Assembly (NCBI RefSeq): GCF_001643305.1
Contig: NZ_LSGW01000095.1
Location: forward strand, 1 to 64,000
Direction of reading: 5' to 3'
Length of the DNA: 64,000 bases
From: Aeromonas salmonicida subsp. salmonicida
GTDB taxonomy: Bacteria; Pseudomonadota; Gammaproteobacteria; Enterobacterales; Aeromonadaceae
The translations under genes and the position numbers were made by a program. Of this stretch, positions 19,658 to 30,044 are shown piece by piece; position 1 is the stretch's first letter, and each line of letters begins with the position of its first letter. The notes beneath the pieces were generated by a model. It was not told the DNA's origin, did not search any database, and saw only the letters and a list, made by a program, of their open reading frames with translations.

Positions 19658-20262
19658 TGAGCGCCCTTGGCCTTTTGCCCCTGTTGCTGGCGACCGGCAG
19701 CGCATTACCCCCACAAGACATGGCCAGCTTGCAGGCGTGTCGCCGCGAGCCATCGCCGCTGATCCGGCTGGCCTGCTACGACGCCATTGGCAATGGCCTC
19801 GCCCAGACGAGCGAGGGCGGTGCCTCCAAGTCTGCCGCCTGGCAGGCCATCTGGGCACAGGAGCAGGCCCGCAAGCCAGAGAGTGCTCCCTTCCTGCTGC
19901 AAAGCGATGCGGGGCGTGGCAGCGAAACCCTCACTCGCCCAGCCTTGCGCGGGGCGACCCTGGCCATAGGCTGTGTCGACAGCATTACCCATATCCGGTT
20001 AAGGCTTGATGCCCCCTGGGTTGGTGAGCGGGTACAGATTGAACTGGATGGCCAGCCCAGCCGCAACGCCCAGAGCTGGTTTATCCGGGATCAGGGCCTG
20101 CTGCTGGAATATGGCCGTGGCTTGCCCGCCATCGAGGAGCTCAAGCGCTGGATAGGTCATCGCGAGCTGCAGGTGAAGGCCGACAACGGCGCCTTGTTCC
20201 GGGTCGATCTCAGCGGTTTGAAAGAGGCGCTGCAGCCCCTGCGCCAACAGTGTCGCTGGTAG
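19657..20262 (+). CDS. vasI: T6SS-associated protein VasI
   Basis: A 201-residue secreted or periplasmic protein of the VasI/TagA-type family found between vasH and vasJ in V. cholerae-like clusters; its exact role is unclear. It has a short hydrophobic N-terminus (ALGLLPLLLATGSA) resembling a signal peptide, the conserved early motif CRREPSPLIRLACYDA and a C-terminal ELQVKADNG segment. The ATG at 19657 overlaps the vasH stop. The family assignment rests on position and motifs. Confidence 0.82.
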   Translation: MSALGLLPLLLATGSALPPQDMASLQACRREPSPLIRLACYDAIGNGLAQTSEGGASKSAAWQAIWAQEQARKPESAPFLLQSDAGRGSETLTRPALRGATLAIGCVDSITHIRLRLDAPWVGERVQIELDGQPSRNAQSWFIRDQGLLLEYGRGLPAIEELKRWIGHRELQVKADNGALFRVDLSGLKEALQPLRQQCRW

Positions 20263-20270
20263 GGGGCGCC

Positions 20271-21710
20271 ATGAGCTATCAACACCCCTGGTGTGCCCGC
20301 TTGCTCACCAGTTTGCCGGAAGATCAGATAAAAAGTGCCGTGCTGGCCGACGAGCCGCGCTGGGATTATGTGGAGACCGAACTGGTCAAGCTGGGCTCCC
20401 TGGCCCACAGCCAGGTGGATCTCAATGCGGTGGCCGAGGCGTGCCTCGGCCTGCTGGAGAGCCGTACCAAGGACATGCGGGTGCTGGCCCAGTTGCTGCG
20501 CTGCCTGCAACATCCGGCCAAGGCGACCCCTCTGGGGGCCGCGCTCAGTTTGCTGGAGTCCTGGATCCGGGCCTACTGGCTGCAAGCCTGGCCCGGTAAT
20601 ACCAGCCAGAAACAACGGCTGATGGTACAGATCGTCAAACGCTTTGAAGGGGCTTTGCCGCGGGTGAGCGAGAGCGCCTCGCCGGCTGAACTGGCCCAGT
20701 TGCTGGCCCAGGCCGAGCAGCTGGAGGCTTGCTGGCTGGCCCAGTGCCCGGACAAGGGCGAGCTGCTCGATCCCTTGTTGATGGGGCTGAAACGGGCCCA
20801 GCGCCAGCAGGTTGCCCAGGCCCAGGCAGATGCCGGTGGCCAACCTTCAAGCAGCACTGTTGCTGCCACCGCCAGTGCGAGTGGCATGTCGGGAACCATG
20901 GTGCTCAGTGGCAGCAGCAAGGGCTCCGGGGTCGAGATTGACAGCTCCAACGATCGTGCCTGGCGCCAGACCCAGCTCAAGGTGGCCGAGTTGCTTATCG
21001 AGCGCCAGCCGGAAGCGGCGGTGGGCTATCGTCTGCGTCGCCACGCCATCTGGGCAGGGATCACCACGCCACCCATGACGGCTCAGGGCAATAAAACCCA
21101 GCTGGCCCCCATGTCGGTGGACATGGTGGATGAGTACCGCGCCGCTCTGGCCACACTGGAGCGGTCCGCGCCGGATCTGGCGCTCTGGCAGCGGATCGAA
21201 CAGAGCCTGACCCTGGCGCCCTACTGGTTCGAGGGGCATCGGCTCTCGGCCGAAGTGGCCCATAAGCTGGGGTTTGGCACCGTTGCCCAGGCCATAGCGC
21301 AGGAGCTGGATGGTTTCTTGCAGCGTCTGCCGGCGTTGCGGGATCTCACCTTCAGCGATGGCAGTCCCTTCCTGTCACCCGAGTGCAGCCGCTGGTTGCA
21401 GCCCGCCAAGGTGGGTGGTGCAGGTGGGGATGGGGAGTCCAGTCTGGCCGAAGAGGTTGCCCTGCGTCATGGGGAGCTGGGGGTGGCTGCGGCCCTCACC
21501 CTGCTCGATGAAAGGATGGCGCAGTTGAAAGAGCCAAGAGCCCGCTTCCATGCCCAGTTGGTGCAGGCGGAGCTGTTGGCGCAGGAAGGCATGAATTCGC
21601 TGGCTAGCCAGCACTATCAACACTTGTGGCAAGAGGCAAGTCGCCTGGGATTGGCGCAATGGGAGCCCGGGCTGGTCAGTCGCCTGGAAAGCCATGCGGC
21701 CCCGTTGTCG
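20271..21710 (+). CDS. vasJ: T6SS TssA-family protein VasJ, fused in frame to VasK
   Basis: The first about 480 residues of a single long open frame are VasJ. They have an ImpA N-terminal domain (PRWDYVETELVKLGSLAHSQ, then SLLESWIRAYWLQAWPG) and a C-terminal VasJ domain ending near 21700 (QWEPGLVSRLES). TssA proteins cap and guide sheath polymerisation. Normally the gene ends here. Instead the frame runs without a stop into the first membrane helix of VasK, giving a predicted TssA-TssM chimera. The likely cause is a small deletion removing the vasJ stop and the first codons of vasK. The start ATG at 20271 overlaps the vasI stop region; an upstream GTG at 20250 is less likely. Confidence 0.85.
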
Positions 21711-24700
21711 AAATTGAAACCCTCCTGGCCCCTGCTCGGCGTGGTGCTCTGGGGACTTGCCCTCATTCTGGTGTGGTGGTTGGGTCCTCGCCTCGAGATC
21801 CGCGGCGCCAAACCGTTCGAGCCGCTGTGGGGGCGGGTGGTATTCACCCTGCTCTGGCTCTGGCTGATGCTGGGGATCCTCTCCTGGCGAGTGTGGCGCA
21901 AGATGCAGCAACTCAAGGCCGAGCGTCAGCATGAAACCGTGCTGGTGCAGGATCCGGTGAAAGGGCTCATCGACAAGCACGCGCTGTTTCTCAATCGCTG
22001 GTTGCAGGCCCTTGGCGAACACCTGGGCAAGGGCGCGCTCTACGCCATGCCCTGGTATCTGGTGCTGGGTCTGCCCGGCAGCGGCAAGAGCAGCCTGATC
22101 CACAGAGCCAATCCGGCCAACAAGCTCAACCCCAGACTCGATACCGAGCTCAGGGACGTGGCGCAGGATCAGCTGATCGATTGCTGGCTGGGGGAGCAGG
22201 CAGTGATGCTGGATCCCGCTGGTGAGCTCTTGTCTCAATCCGAGCCGGAACTCGATCCGCTGGCGCGCAAGCATGAGCGGCTCTGGCTGCACCTGTTGAA
22301 CTGGCTTTCCGAACACCGCCGCCGCCAGCCCCTCAACGGTCTGGTGCTGACCGTGGATCTGGCCTGGCTCTCCGGCGCCAACGTGGCCGAACGCAAGGCT
22401 TATGCCCAGCTGATGCGTTCTCGCCTGCAAGAGGTGTCGGCCACCATGAATACCCGGTTGCCGCTCTATGTCACTTTTACCAAGCTCGATCTGTTGCGTG
22501 GTTTCGATGTGGTGTATGAGCAGCTCGACAAGGAGGCCCGCGAGGCCGTGCTGGGGGTGACCTTCAACCCGGCCGACAGCCGTGGAAAATCCTGGCAGCA
22601 GGATCTGGCCCTGTTCTGGGATCAGTGGGTGGACAACCTTAACCAGAACCTGCCCGAGCTGATGCTGGCACGACTCGATGCCACCCAGCGCAACGCGCTT
22701 TTCTCGTTCGTGCGTCAGTTGGCGGGGCTGAAGGATTATGTGACTGCGCTGCTCGATGAGACGCTGCAAATTGAGGAGAGCAAGCCACTGCTGGTGCGCG
22801 GCGTCTATATCAGCTCCGTCTATCAGCAAGGGGTGCCGTTCGATGCGTTTGCCCAGGCGGCCTCCCGCCGCTACAACCTGCCAGAGCCCATTCACTCGGC
22901 CCTGCGCGGGGAGTCCAATACCTATTTCGTGCGCAAGTTGTTCTCCTCCATCATTTTTCCTGAAGCCCACCTGGCCGGGGAGAACCGGCTGCATACCCTC
23001 TATCGTCGTCGGCGCATGGCCATTGGCCTCGGTTGCCTGTCACTCTTTTCGGCGGCCCTGATCGGCGGTTGGCACTACTTTTATCGGGTCAACGAAGAGG
23101 CCGGTCGCAATGTGTTGACCAAGGCGCAAGCCTTCATGGAGACCAACGAGGTCGTCGATGAGCATGCCTTCGGTGTGAGTCAGTTGCCCCGCCTAAACCT
23201 CATCCGCGAGGCGACCCTCGCCTTTGGCAACTACCGCGAACGCACGCCGCTGGTGGCGGATCTGGGTCTCTATCAGGGGGACGAAATCGGTCCTCATGTG
23301 GAAGGCTCCTATCTGCAACTGCTGGGTCAGCGCTTTTTGCCAGCCCAGATGCAGGGGCTGCTGGAGGATCTCAATCAGGCTCCTGCCGGCAGTGAGGAGA
23401 AGCTCTCCATACTGCGGGTGATGCGGATGCTGGATGATGCCTCCGGTCGCAACAAGGACCTGGTGGAGCAGTACATGGCAAGCCGCTGGCAGCGCGCCTT
23501 CCCGGGGCAGGGCGCTGTGCAGGAGCAACTGATGGGGCACCTGGATTACGCCCTCGACCATACCGACTGGCATGGTGCCAGGGCTGAACGTGATCAGGCC
23601 GCCATCATTGCCTTCGCGCCGTTCAAGGAGCCTGTCTACGGCGCCCAGCGCGAGCTTGGCAAGTTGCCCATGTATCAGCGGGTCTATCAGAACCTGGTGG
23701 TGAAGGCGAACGACGTATTGCCGCCGGATCTCAACGTACGTGACGAAGTGGGGCCAACCTTTGACACCGTCTTTGCCCTGCGAAGTGACAATGCAGGGCA
23801 AGTGCCACGCCTGTTGACCTGGCCCGGTTTCAACGACTTCTTCCTCAAGCAGGACAAGGCGTTGATTGATCTCACAGCCATGGATGCCTGGGTGCTGGGT
23901 CAGCGCAGGCTGAGTCAATTGAGCGAGGCGGATCGCAAGGAGATCGGTCGTCAGGTCAACGACCGTTATGTCACCGATTACGTCAACCAGTGGCAAAAAC
24001 TGCTGACCAATCTGGACGTGCAGACCCTTGAAAGCCCGGAGCAGGCACTGGACGTGCTCTCTGCCATTACCGGCAACGATCAGCCTTTCCAGCGGGTACT
24101 GGCTTCGTTGGATGACAACACCCGGATCCGAAAGATCTCGGATGTGGAAGGGGATCCTGCGCAGGCCATCACGGCCCGTATCGGCCGTCCCTTCATGGCG
24201 ACCAATGCCGCCCTTGGCGGTCGTGGCGAGCAGGGGCCGCTTATTCAGGAGGTCAATCAGAAGCTGGTGGAGCTGCAGCACTATCTGGAACTCATCGTCA
24301 ACGCCACCGGGCCAGTCCGCCCTCAAGGCTGTGCAGCTGCGTCTGACCAACAAGTACGCCGATCCCGTGTTCGCCCTGCAGCAATATGCCCGCAGTCTGC
24401 CAGCTCCGCTAGATCGCTGGGTGGGGCAGCTCTCCGAGCAGAGCTCTCGTCTGGTGATCGACTTGGCCATGTCGTCCCTTAATCGAGAGTGGCAGGACAA
24501 GGTACTGGCACCGTTCAACAGTCAGCTGGCCGGTCGTTATCCGTTTGATCCGGGCTCAACCAAGGATGTGCCGCTGTCCGAGATGGAGCGCTTCTTCGCA
24601 CCGAACGGCACCCTGGACAGCTTCTATCAGGTCAACCTCAAGCCCATGGTGGAGAGTGGCCTGATGGAGGGTGAGTTCAGTTCGCCCATCCAGACCGAGC

Positions 24701-25161
24701 TGGTGAAGCAGCTGGACAGAGCCGCTCGTATCCGCCAGATCTTCTTCACCCAGCAGGGCAACCTGGAGGTGCAGTTCGCCCTCGAGCCCATCGAGCTCAC
24801 CGCCAACAAGCGGCGCAGCGTGCTGAACCTGGACGGTCAGTTGCTGGAGTATGCCCATGGCCGTCGCATCAAGGTGCCGCTGGTGTGGCCAAACACCATG
24901 CGTGACGGTGCCGAGAGCAAGATCACCTTGGTGCCGGCAGCCAGGGAACGCTCACCGCGCAGCGAAGGCTTCGTCGGCCCCTGGGCCATGTTCCGACTGA
25001 TGGACAAGGGGGAGCTGACCCAGGTCAATGAAGCCACCTTCGATGTGCGCTTCCCGGTGGATCAGGGTTCCATGACCTATCGCGTCTACACCGACAGCGC
25101 GCAAAACCCCTTCACCGGCGGCCTGTTCAGTCAGTTCAGATTGCCTGAATCTCTCTATTGA
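21711..25161 (+). pseudogene. tssM: T6SS membrane protein TssM (VasK, IcmF family), N-terminally fused and frameshifted
   Basis: TssM spans the periplasm and joins TssL to TssJ. Two N-terminal membrane helices (about 21724-21780 and 21840-21900) precede a cytoplasmic NTPase-like domain with Walker A GLPGSGKSS at about 22067-22093. A third helix (MAIGLGCLSLFSAALIGGW) follows near 23020. The frame inherited from vasJ fails at 24309-24311; removing one G of the GGG restores the join NATGQSALKA. Without correction the product ends at 24482 and loses about 280 C-terminal residues, including the TssJ-binding end and the final block NPFTGGLFSQFRLPESL. The own start of vasK is missing because of the fusion. 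Total coding length otherwise fits VasK. Confidence 0.87.
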
Positions 25162-25205
25162 TAAAGTGGGGGCACTGTGTGCCCCCTCAAGCTTTGGAAG
25201 CCGAT

Positions 25206-26642
25206 ATGTCACAGAATCAACAAGGTCAGCAGGCGCTGAAAGTGGGGCGCGATCCTCGCATGTTGCCGGAATACGAGGCGTTGCGCAGCGAGATCAACAA
25301 ACTCAGCCACGCCTCCCGCCCCGAGGTGGACTGGCTCAAGATCCATCGGCTCGCGAGCCTTATCTTTGAAAAGCACGGGGTGGACCTGCAGACCGCCATC
25401 TACTTCACCCTGGCGCGGTCGCGCCTGCAAGGGCTGAACGGCTTTACCGAAGGGTGCGAGTTTCTGGCCAACCTGATAGTGACCCAGTGGGAGAGCTTCT
25501 GGCCACCTGTGCATCAGGAGCGAGCCCGTATCGAGATGCTGGACTGGTTCATTGCCCGTATCAGCGACGTGATCCGCCAGTACCAGATCAGCCACGAAGA
25601 CAAGCGCCTCGTCTATCGCTGCGAGCGGGCGCTGCAACTTATCAGCGAGAAGCTGCACAACGTGGGCTTGAGCCGTATTCCCCGGGTTGAAAATCTGGTG
25701 CACTTCATCGAGGGGTATACCCATCTGTTTGATGAGACCGAGATCGTCATCGTCTCCGATGAGCCCGGTCTCAAGGAGGAGCTGCAGATCCCGCCCATGG
25801 TGTTCTTCAAGTCCGACATGGAGCACGACAGCCCTTCTTCTTCAGCGCCCTCTTCCAGCACGCCACACCTGCCCCAGGGCAGCATACTGATTGGTCGCGA
25901 GAAGGGGCAGGTCAAACCCACAGTGCTCAAAATTGAACAGCACCGCAAGCAGCGGCCCGCCTGGTTCTGGTTTGGCTGTGGTCTGCTCAGCTGCGCCCTG
26001 CCTGTGATGGGCTGGCTTGGCTGGCAACATCAGCAGCAGGAGAAAACAGTGGCTGCCCAGCGCTTGCAGCAACCGGCCGCCGAGTTGCCACGGGCTCTCA
26101 GTTATGACGATATCCGCCAGGCGCGCATCGTACTGGGCGAACAGACCCTGCAAGGCATGGAAAGCGAGCTGGTGTCCCGTTATCAAGCCCAGCTGGGACG
26201 GCTTGAGCAGACCTCGCCGCTCTACTGGTATCGCTATGGGGAAGGGCTGCGCAACTCGCTGCAGATGCTCTATCCCGACTCGCTGGCGGTCAAGGCGCTG
26301 GGCAAGCAGTGGCAGACGGCGTTGGCAGGTCAGCAGGGGGATGTGGTCAGCGTACCGACCTATCTGGATGCTCGCGCCGGTGTCGACGCCTTGCTCGATC
26401 AGCTGCTGGAGCTGGAGCGTCAGCGCAAGACGGTGACCATCTCCTATCTCAAGTCCCAGCTCTATGAGGTGCAGAAAAACCTGATGCAGGATATCCCGTT
26501 CAGTCTGCGCCTGAGCGAACTGGAGGCGAGAAAGGCATCCCAGGAGCCCGTCACGGCAGCCGAGCTGAAAGGTCTGGAGAACGACCTGAAAGCACTCAAT
26601 ATCCGCCTCTACCAGTTGCAGCAGAGCAGTGCAGGCAGTTGA
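25206..26642 (+). CDS. vasL: T6SS ImpA N-terminal-domain protein VasL
   Basis: A 478-residue protein with an N-terminal ImpA domain (about 5-160: RDPRMLPEYEALRSEINKLS, then VTQWESFWPPVHQERARIEML), a linker rich in Ser/Pro near residues 215-230, one membrane helix at about residues 258-278 (FWFGCGLLSCALPVMGWLGW), and a C-terminal helical part. It matches the VasL position of V. cholerae clusters. Start ATG 25206 follows GGAAG; the frame is open further upstream. It lies 44 bases after tssM and is the last structural gene before a gap. Confidence 0.88.
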   Translation: MSQNQQGQQALKVGRDPRMLPEYEALRSEINKLSHASRPEVDWLKIHRLASLIFEKHGVDLQTAIYFTLARSRLQGLNGFTEGCEFLANLIVTQWESFWPPVHQERARIEMLDWFIARISDVIRQYQISHEDKRLVYRCERALQLISEKLHNVGLSRIPRVENLVHFIEGYTHLFDETEIVIVSDEPGLKEELQIPPMVFFKSDMEHDSPSSSAPSSSTPHLPQGSILIGREKGQVKPTVLKIEQHRKQRPAWFWFGCGLLSCALPVMGWLGWQHQQQEKTVAAQRLQQPAAELPRALSYDDIRQARIVLGEQTLQGMESELVSRYQAQLGRLEQTSPLYWYRYGEGLRNSLQMLYPDSLAVKALGKQWQTALAGQQGDVVSVPTYLDARAGVDALLDQLLELERQRKTVTISYLKSQLYEVQKNLMQDIPFSLRLSELEARKASQEPVTAAELKGLENDLKALNIRLYQLQQSSAGS

Positions 26643-26933
26643 TCATGCTGCGCTGAGCAACAAGTTGCGTGTCTTATGGTGTGTTCGACTGCCAACGCAA
26701 TCTCTGGCCTGGCGATCACACTGTCTTGCGCAAACTATTGCAGTCGCCCCTGCCAGCCTTGAGGTCCATGAACCTAATGGACTGATTTAAAAAAGTATTA
26801 TCGGCGTCTTTGTCATGGCACAAAGGCTGCTGGGTAGCCACCCCAAGTGTATCTGAGCCCATGGTCACGACGGTGAGCACGAGGCATGGTGGGAGCCCCA
26901 ATGGCGGCTCCCTTGCCCATACGGAGAGTTCAT
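26643..26933. other. Intergenic gap between vasL and the PAAR gene
   Basis: About 290 bases without a credible coding frame. A separate promoter for the PAAR-vgrG pair could lie here, but no convincing sigma-70 or sigma-54 elements were found. Confidence 0.4.
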
Positions 26934-27221
26934 ATGTGTCCCTCTATTGCATTGCTCGGTGACGTAGGCACCGACCACGATGGTTTTCACCCATCCCCAG
27001 TGATTGCCGCGAGCCCCGATGTGTTCCTCGATGGCAAACCGGTGGCCCGGCAGGGCGATCCGCTGGCGCCCCATGACAAGCCCAATAATCCCCCCCATCC
27101 GCGCAGCATCTCGGGTGGCGTCGGCACCGTTCTGGTCAACGGCAAGCCCATCGCCGTGACCGGTTCCGCCATCGGTTGCGGTGGGGTTGTGATTGGCTCG
27201 GGCAGCGGACAGGCAGGATAA
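26934..27221 (+). CDS. PAAR-domain spike-tip protein
   Basis: A 95-residue protein with repeated PAAR motifs ([52 protein letters not shown]). It folds as a small cone that sharpens the VgrG spike and can hold metal through His/Cys. There is no attached effector domain. Start ATG 26934 follows GGAGAG; upstream in-frame codons lack support. It ends 11 bases before vgrG, its direct partner, which is truncated. Confidence 0.93.
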   Translation: MCPSIALLGDVGTDHDGFHPSPVIAASPDVFLDGKPVARQGDPLAPHDKPNNPPHPRSISGGVGTVLVNGKPIAVTGSAIGCGGVVIGSGSGQAG

Positions 27222-27232
27222 GGAACAGCGTT

Positions 27233-27528
27233 ATGGCAGACAGCACAGGATTACAATTTACCGTCAAGGTAGGGGCGCTGCCCGAGAGCACTTTCGTGGT
27301 GGCCGAGTTTGCGCTGGAAGAGGCGCTGAACAGCCCGTTCCAGTTGCGGTTGGAATTGGCCAGCCCCCAGCCGGATGTCGATTTTGCCGATGTGCTGGAC
27401 CAGCCGTGCGAGCTCCTGGTGTGGTACAACGGTGAGTTGCAGCGGCGGGTGTGCGGGGTAGTCAGTGATTTTGCGCAAGGGGACAGCGGCTTTCGCCGTA
27501 CCCGCTACCAGCTGCTGGTGCAGCAGGC
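27233..27528 (+). pseudogene. vgrG: VgrG spike protein, N-terminal fragment cut by IS1
   Basis: About 98 codons encode the start of a VgrG (gp27-like barrel): [18 protein letters not shown], then [35 protein letters not shown] and TRYQLLVQ. Homology stops at 27528, exactly where the IS1 inverted repeat begins. No continuation of VgrG (gp5-like OB fold, beta-helix) is recognisable on the other side of the element, so the rest has been lost, not just interrupted. The open frame runs on into the IS, giving a meaningless hybrid of about 215 residues. Confidence 0.92.
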
Positions 27529-28282
27529 GGTGATGCCTCCATCGGTTGATGCGGCATGGTGGGTTCCTTTGAGGCTCAGCAATTCATGGTATACATCACC
27601 TCACTGTCCTCGTTTCAACTCCGACCACGTATATCGCCACGGTAAGACTCCTGCCGGTCACGTTCGCTATCGTTGTCCAGCCTGCCCCCACGTTTTTCAG
27701 CTCACCAACACCTATGAGGCCCGTAAACTCGGCGTTAAAGAGAAGATTGTTGATATGGCGTTCAACGGGGCTGGTGTCCGTGATACTGCTCGCGCCCTTA
27801 ACACTGGCATTAACACCGTCCTGCGCGCCCTAAAAAACTCGCCCCAAGGCAGTAACCTCCGAAAAGGTAGTGCTGGATGATGTCGCGCTTATCTGTGAAC
27901 TCGATGATCAATGGGCGTATGTAGGTAACAAAAATAATCGCCACTGGCGTTGGGATACCAAAAGAAAACGTGTTGTTGCCTACACCTTCGGCCCGCGCAA
28001 CGATGAAAAATGCCGTAAACTGCTGAGCCTGTTGGCCCCTTTTCAGTTTGGCTTTATCACCAGTGATAACTGGGATAGCTACGCCAGAGAAGTCCCCTGC
28101 AAGATACATCTGACTGGGAAAATCTTCACGCAACGTATCGAGCGTAATAACCTGACGCTTAGAACGCGCCTCAAGCGACTAGCTCGCAAAACCATCTGCT
28201 TTTCTGGCTCTGTTGAGCTCCACGATAAAGTCATCGGCGCCTTCATCGACAACCATCACTTCAACTGATTGGAGGCATCACC
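27529..28282 (+). mobile_element. IS1-family insertion element, decayed
   Basis: A 754-bp element is bounded by inverted repeats GGTGATGCCTCC (27529-27540) and GGAGGCATCACC (28271-28282). It holds an InsA-like frame ([39 protein letters not shown]) with an A6C run near 27830, as at the IS1 frameshift site. An InsB-like frame follows (ELDDQWAYVGNKNNRHWRW, TQRIERNNLTLR, VELHDKVIGAFIDNHHFN). The InsA CPxC zinc motif is damaged (CPRF) and the InsA start region is out of frame. A -1 shift at A6C would hit a TAA, because one base seems missing before InsB. The flanks show no target-site duplication, so a deletion probably occurred at one edge. Confidence 0.85.
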
Positions 28283-28604
28283 CGTTACCAGTTCTTCGAT
28301 GTAGAGGACTTCTGTTTAGTGTTCGCGAAACTCGAGGTTGAAGTGATCGGACAGGCGAATCTGCTCGTCATTGAGTTCAATCATCTGTTCTCGATGGGGT
28401 TTATCGAGGTAGAACAAGCGGTCGAGTTTGGAGGGCAAGCAGTGACGTTGCGACACGCCACTGACACAGTCTGCCCTGACGCTGAAGTGAGCGCCTGCGC
28501 GCCCCGCTGCGAGTATTTTTACAGGCAATCGTTAGCACACAAGGAGGGGAGTTATTTCTACTGGATTTAAATGGGTAGGATTGGATGTTTTTGAAAGCAG
28601 GAAA
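28283..28604. other. Unidentified stretch between IS1 and the tRNA cluster
   Basis: About 320 bases following the IS. There is an 83-residue plus-strand frame (28319-28570) and an overlapping 70-residue minus-strand frame (28316-28528, including HREQMIELNDEQIRLSDHFN). I recognise neither, and neither has a good ribosome-binding site. No VgrG homology is visible. It is probably a gene fragment left after the IS1-linked deletion. Confidence 0.4.
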
Positions 28605-28680
28605 TGGGGTGGCTGATGGGGCTCGAACCCACGACAACCGGAATCACAATCCGGGACTCTACCAACTGAGCTACAGCCAC
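28605..28680 (-). tRNA. tRNA-His (GTG)
   Basis: Minus-strand cloverleaf with encoded CCA, acceptor stem GTGGCTG/CAGCCAC and anticodon GTG in the loop TTGTGAT. The base at 28681 supplies the extra 5' G(-1) characteristic of tRNA-His. It is last in the Pro-Arg-His transcript. Confidence 0.97.
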
Positions 28681-28732
28681 CACTGAAAATATCCATTAAT
28701 ACTATCCATCCCGGAGAGAGAGGATTTATTAA

Positions 28733-28809
<77 letters not shown>

Positions 28810-28846
28810 TCTGTATCGATTAGCCAAGGTGGCTCATCGATGAACT

Positions 28847-28923
<77 letters not shown>

Positions 28924-28975
28924 AAAATTTCTTGTCCAGCATACCGATAGCGGCGATACTGGGCAACGGGCGGGC

Positions 28976-29005
28976 ATCATACCCAAGCGGGAAAGGCAGC
29001 GTCAA
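28976..29005 (-). promoter_or_regulatory. Promoter of the tRNA-Pro/Arg/His operon
   Basis: On the minus strand -35 TTGACG (29000-29005) and -10 TATGAT (28976-28981) are 18 bases apart. They are followed by a GC-rich discriminator (GCCCGCCCG), as expected for a stable RNA promoter under stringent control. Confidence 0.75.
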
Positions 29006-29126
29006 CGTATTTTTCCGCTAGTAAATTCAAGTGCCTACTTATTGCCCGCCCAGCGAGCGCTGCTAACACCCGCGCCAAAAAAATGCGACAATGCGCGGCA
29101 GTTGAACACATGGTGAGTGAAGAACG

Positions 29127-29990
29127 ATGTCTGCCAAAATCATTGATGGAAAACAGGTTGCGCAAACGATTCGCAATCAGGTCGCAGCGCAAGTCCAACA
29201 GCGGTTGGCACAAGGGAAACGGGCGCCAGGTCTGGCGGTGATCCTGGTCGGGGTGGATCCGGCGTCTCAGGTCTATGTCGGCAGCAAGCGCCGCGCCTGT
29301 GAAGAGGTTGGGTTTATCTCCCGCTCTTACGATCTGAGCGCGACGGCGAGCCAAGAAGAGCTGCTGGCCCTGATCGATCGGCTCAATGATGATGCGGATG
29401 TAGACGGCATTCTGGTGCAACTGCCGCTGCCGGCTCATTGTGATACGACTCAGGTGCTGGAGCGTATTCGTCCCGACAAGGACGTGGATGGCTTTCACCC
29501 CTACAACGTGGGCCGTCTGGCGCAACGCATTCCGGCACTGCGCCCCTGTACGCCCAAGGGCATCATGACCCTGATAGAGACCACTGGCGTCAAGACTCAT
29601 GGTTTGCATGCTGTGGTGGTCGGTGCATCCAACATAGTGGGGCGCCCGATGACGCTGGAGCTGCTGCTGGCTGGTTGCACCACGACCACCTGCCACCGCT
29701 TCACTCAGGATCTGGAACAACAGGTGCGTCGTGCCGACTTGCTGGTCGTGGCCGTGGGCAAGCCGAACTTCATTCCGGGAGAGTGGGTCAAGCCGGGTGC
29801 CCTGGTGATCGACGTGGGCATCAATCGTCTGGCTGACGGCTCTCTGGTGGGGGATGTGGAGTTCGAGACGGCGCGTAATCATGCCTCTTTCATCACACCG
29901 GTTCCGGGTGGTGTCGGCCCCATGACGGTAGCGAGCCTGATGGAAAATACCCTGAGTGCCTGTCAGGACTATCACGACCAGGCACTGTGA
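29127..29990 (+). CDS. folD: Bifunctional methylenetetrahydrofolate dehydrogenase/cyclohydrolase FolD
   Basis: FolD interconverts 5,10-methylene-, methenyl- and 10-formyl-tetrahydrofolate with NADP, supplying one-carbon units for purines and formyl-Met. The 287-residue cytosolic protein has the catalytic Lys region [13 protein letters not shown] at about residue 52, the signature [11 protein letters not shown] near residue 92, PCTPKGIM, and the Rossmann motif [12 protein letters not shown] near residue 163. It ends with the conserved [13 protein letters not shown]. Length is normal. It is monocistronic, with a strong terminator downstream. Confidence 0.97.
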   Translation: MSAKIIDGKQVAQTIRNQVAAQVQQRLAQGKRAPGLAVILVGVDPASQVYVGSKRRACEEVGFISRSYDLSATASQEELLALIDRLNDDADVDGILVQLPLPAHCDTTQVLERIRPDKDVDGFHPYNVGRLAQRIPALRPCTPKGIMTLIETTGVKTHGLHAVVVGASNIVGRPMTLELLLAGCTTTTCHRFTQDLEQQVRRADLLVVAVGKPNFIPGEWVKPGALVIDVGINRLADGSLVGDVEFETARNHASFITPVPGGVGPMTVASLMENTLSACQDYHDQAL

Positions 29991-30044
29991 TGATGGGTGA
30001 AGCCTGCATCTGATTGGCTTCACGCTCGCACTCAAAGGTCACAA

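Noticed and set aside
21375..22994. 539-codon minus-strand frame opposite vasJ-vasK
   Set aside because: Antisense shadow in a GC-rich gene; composition dominated by His, Gln and Gly, no family match.
27233..27880. Single open frame joining VgrG N-terminus to a zinc-finger-like domain
   Set aside because: The second half is the InsA frame of IS1, entered exactly at its inverted repeat. It is an insertion hybrid and not an evolved VgrG effector.
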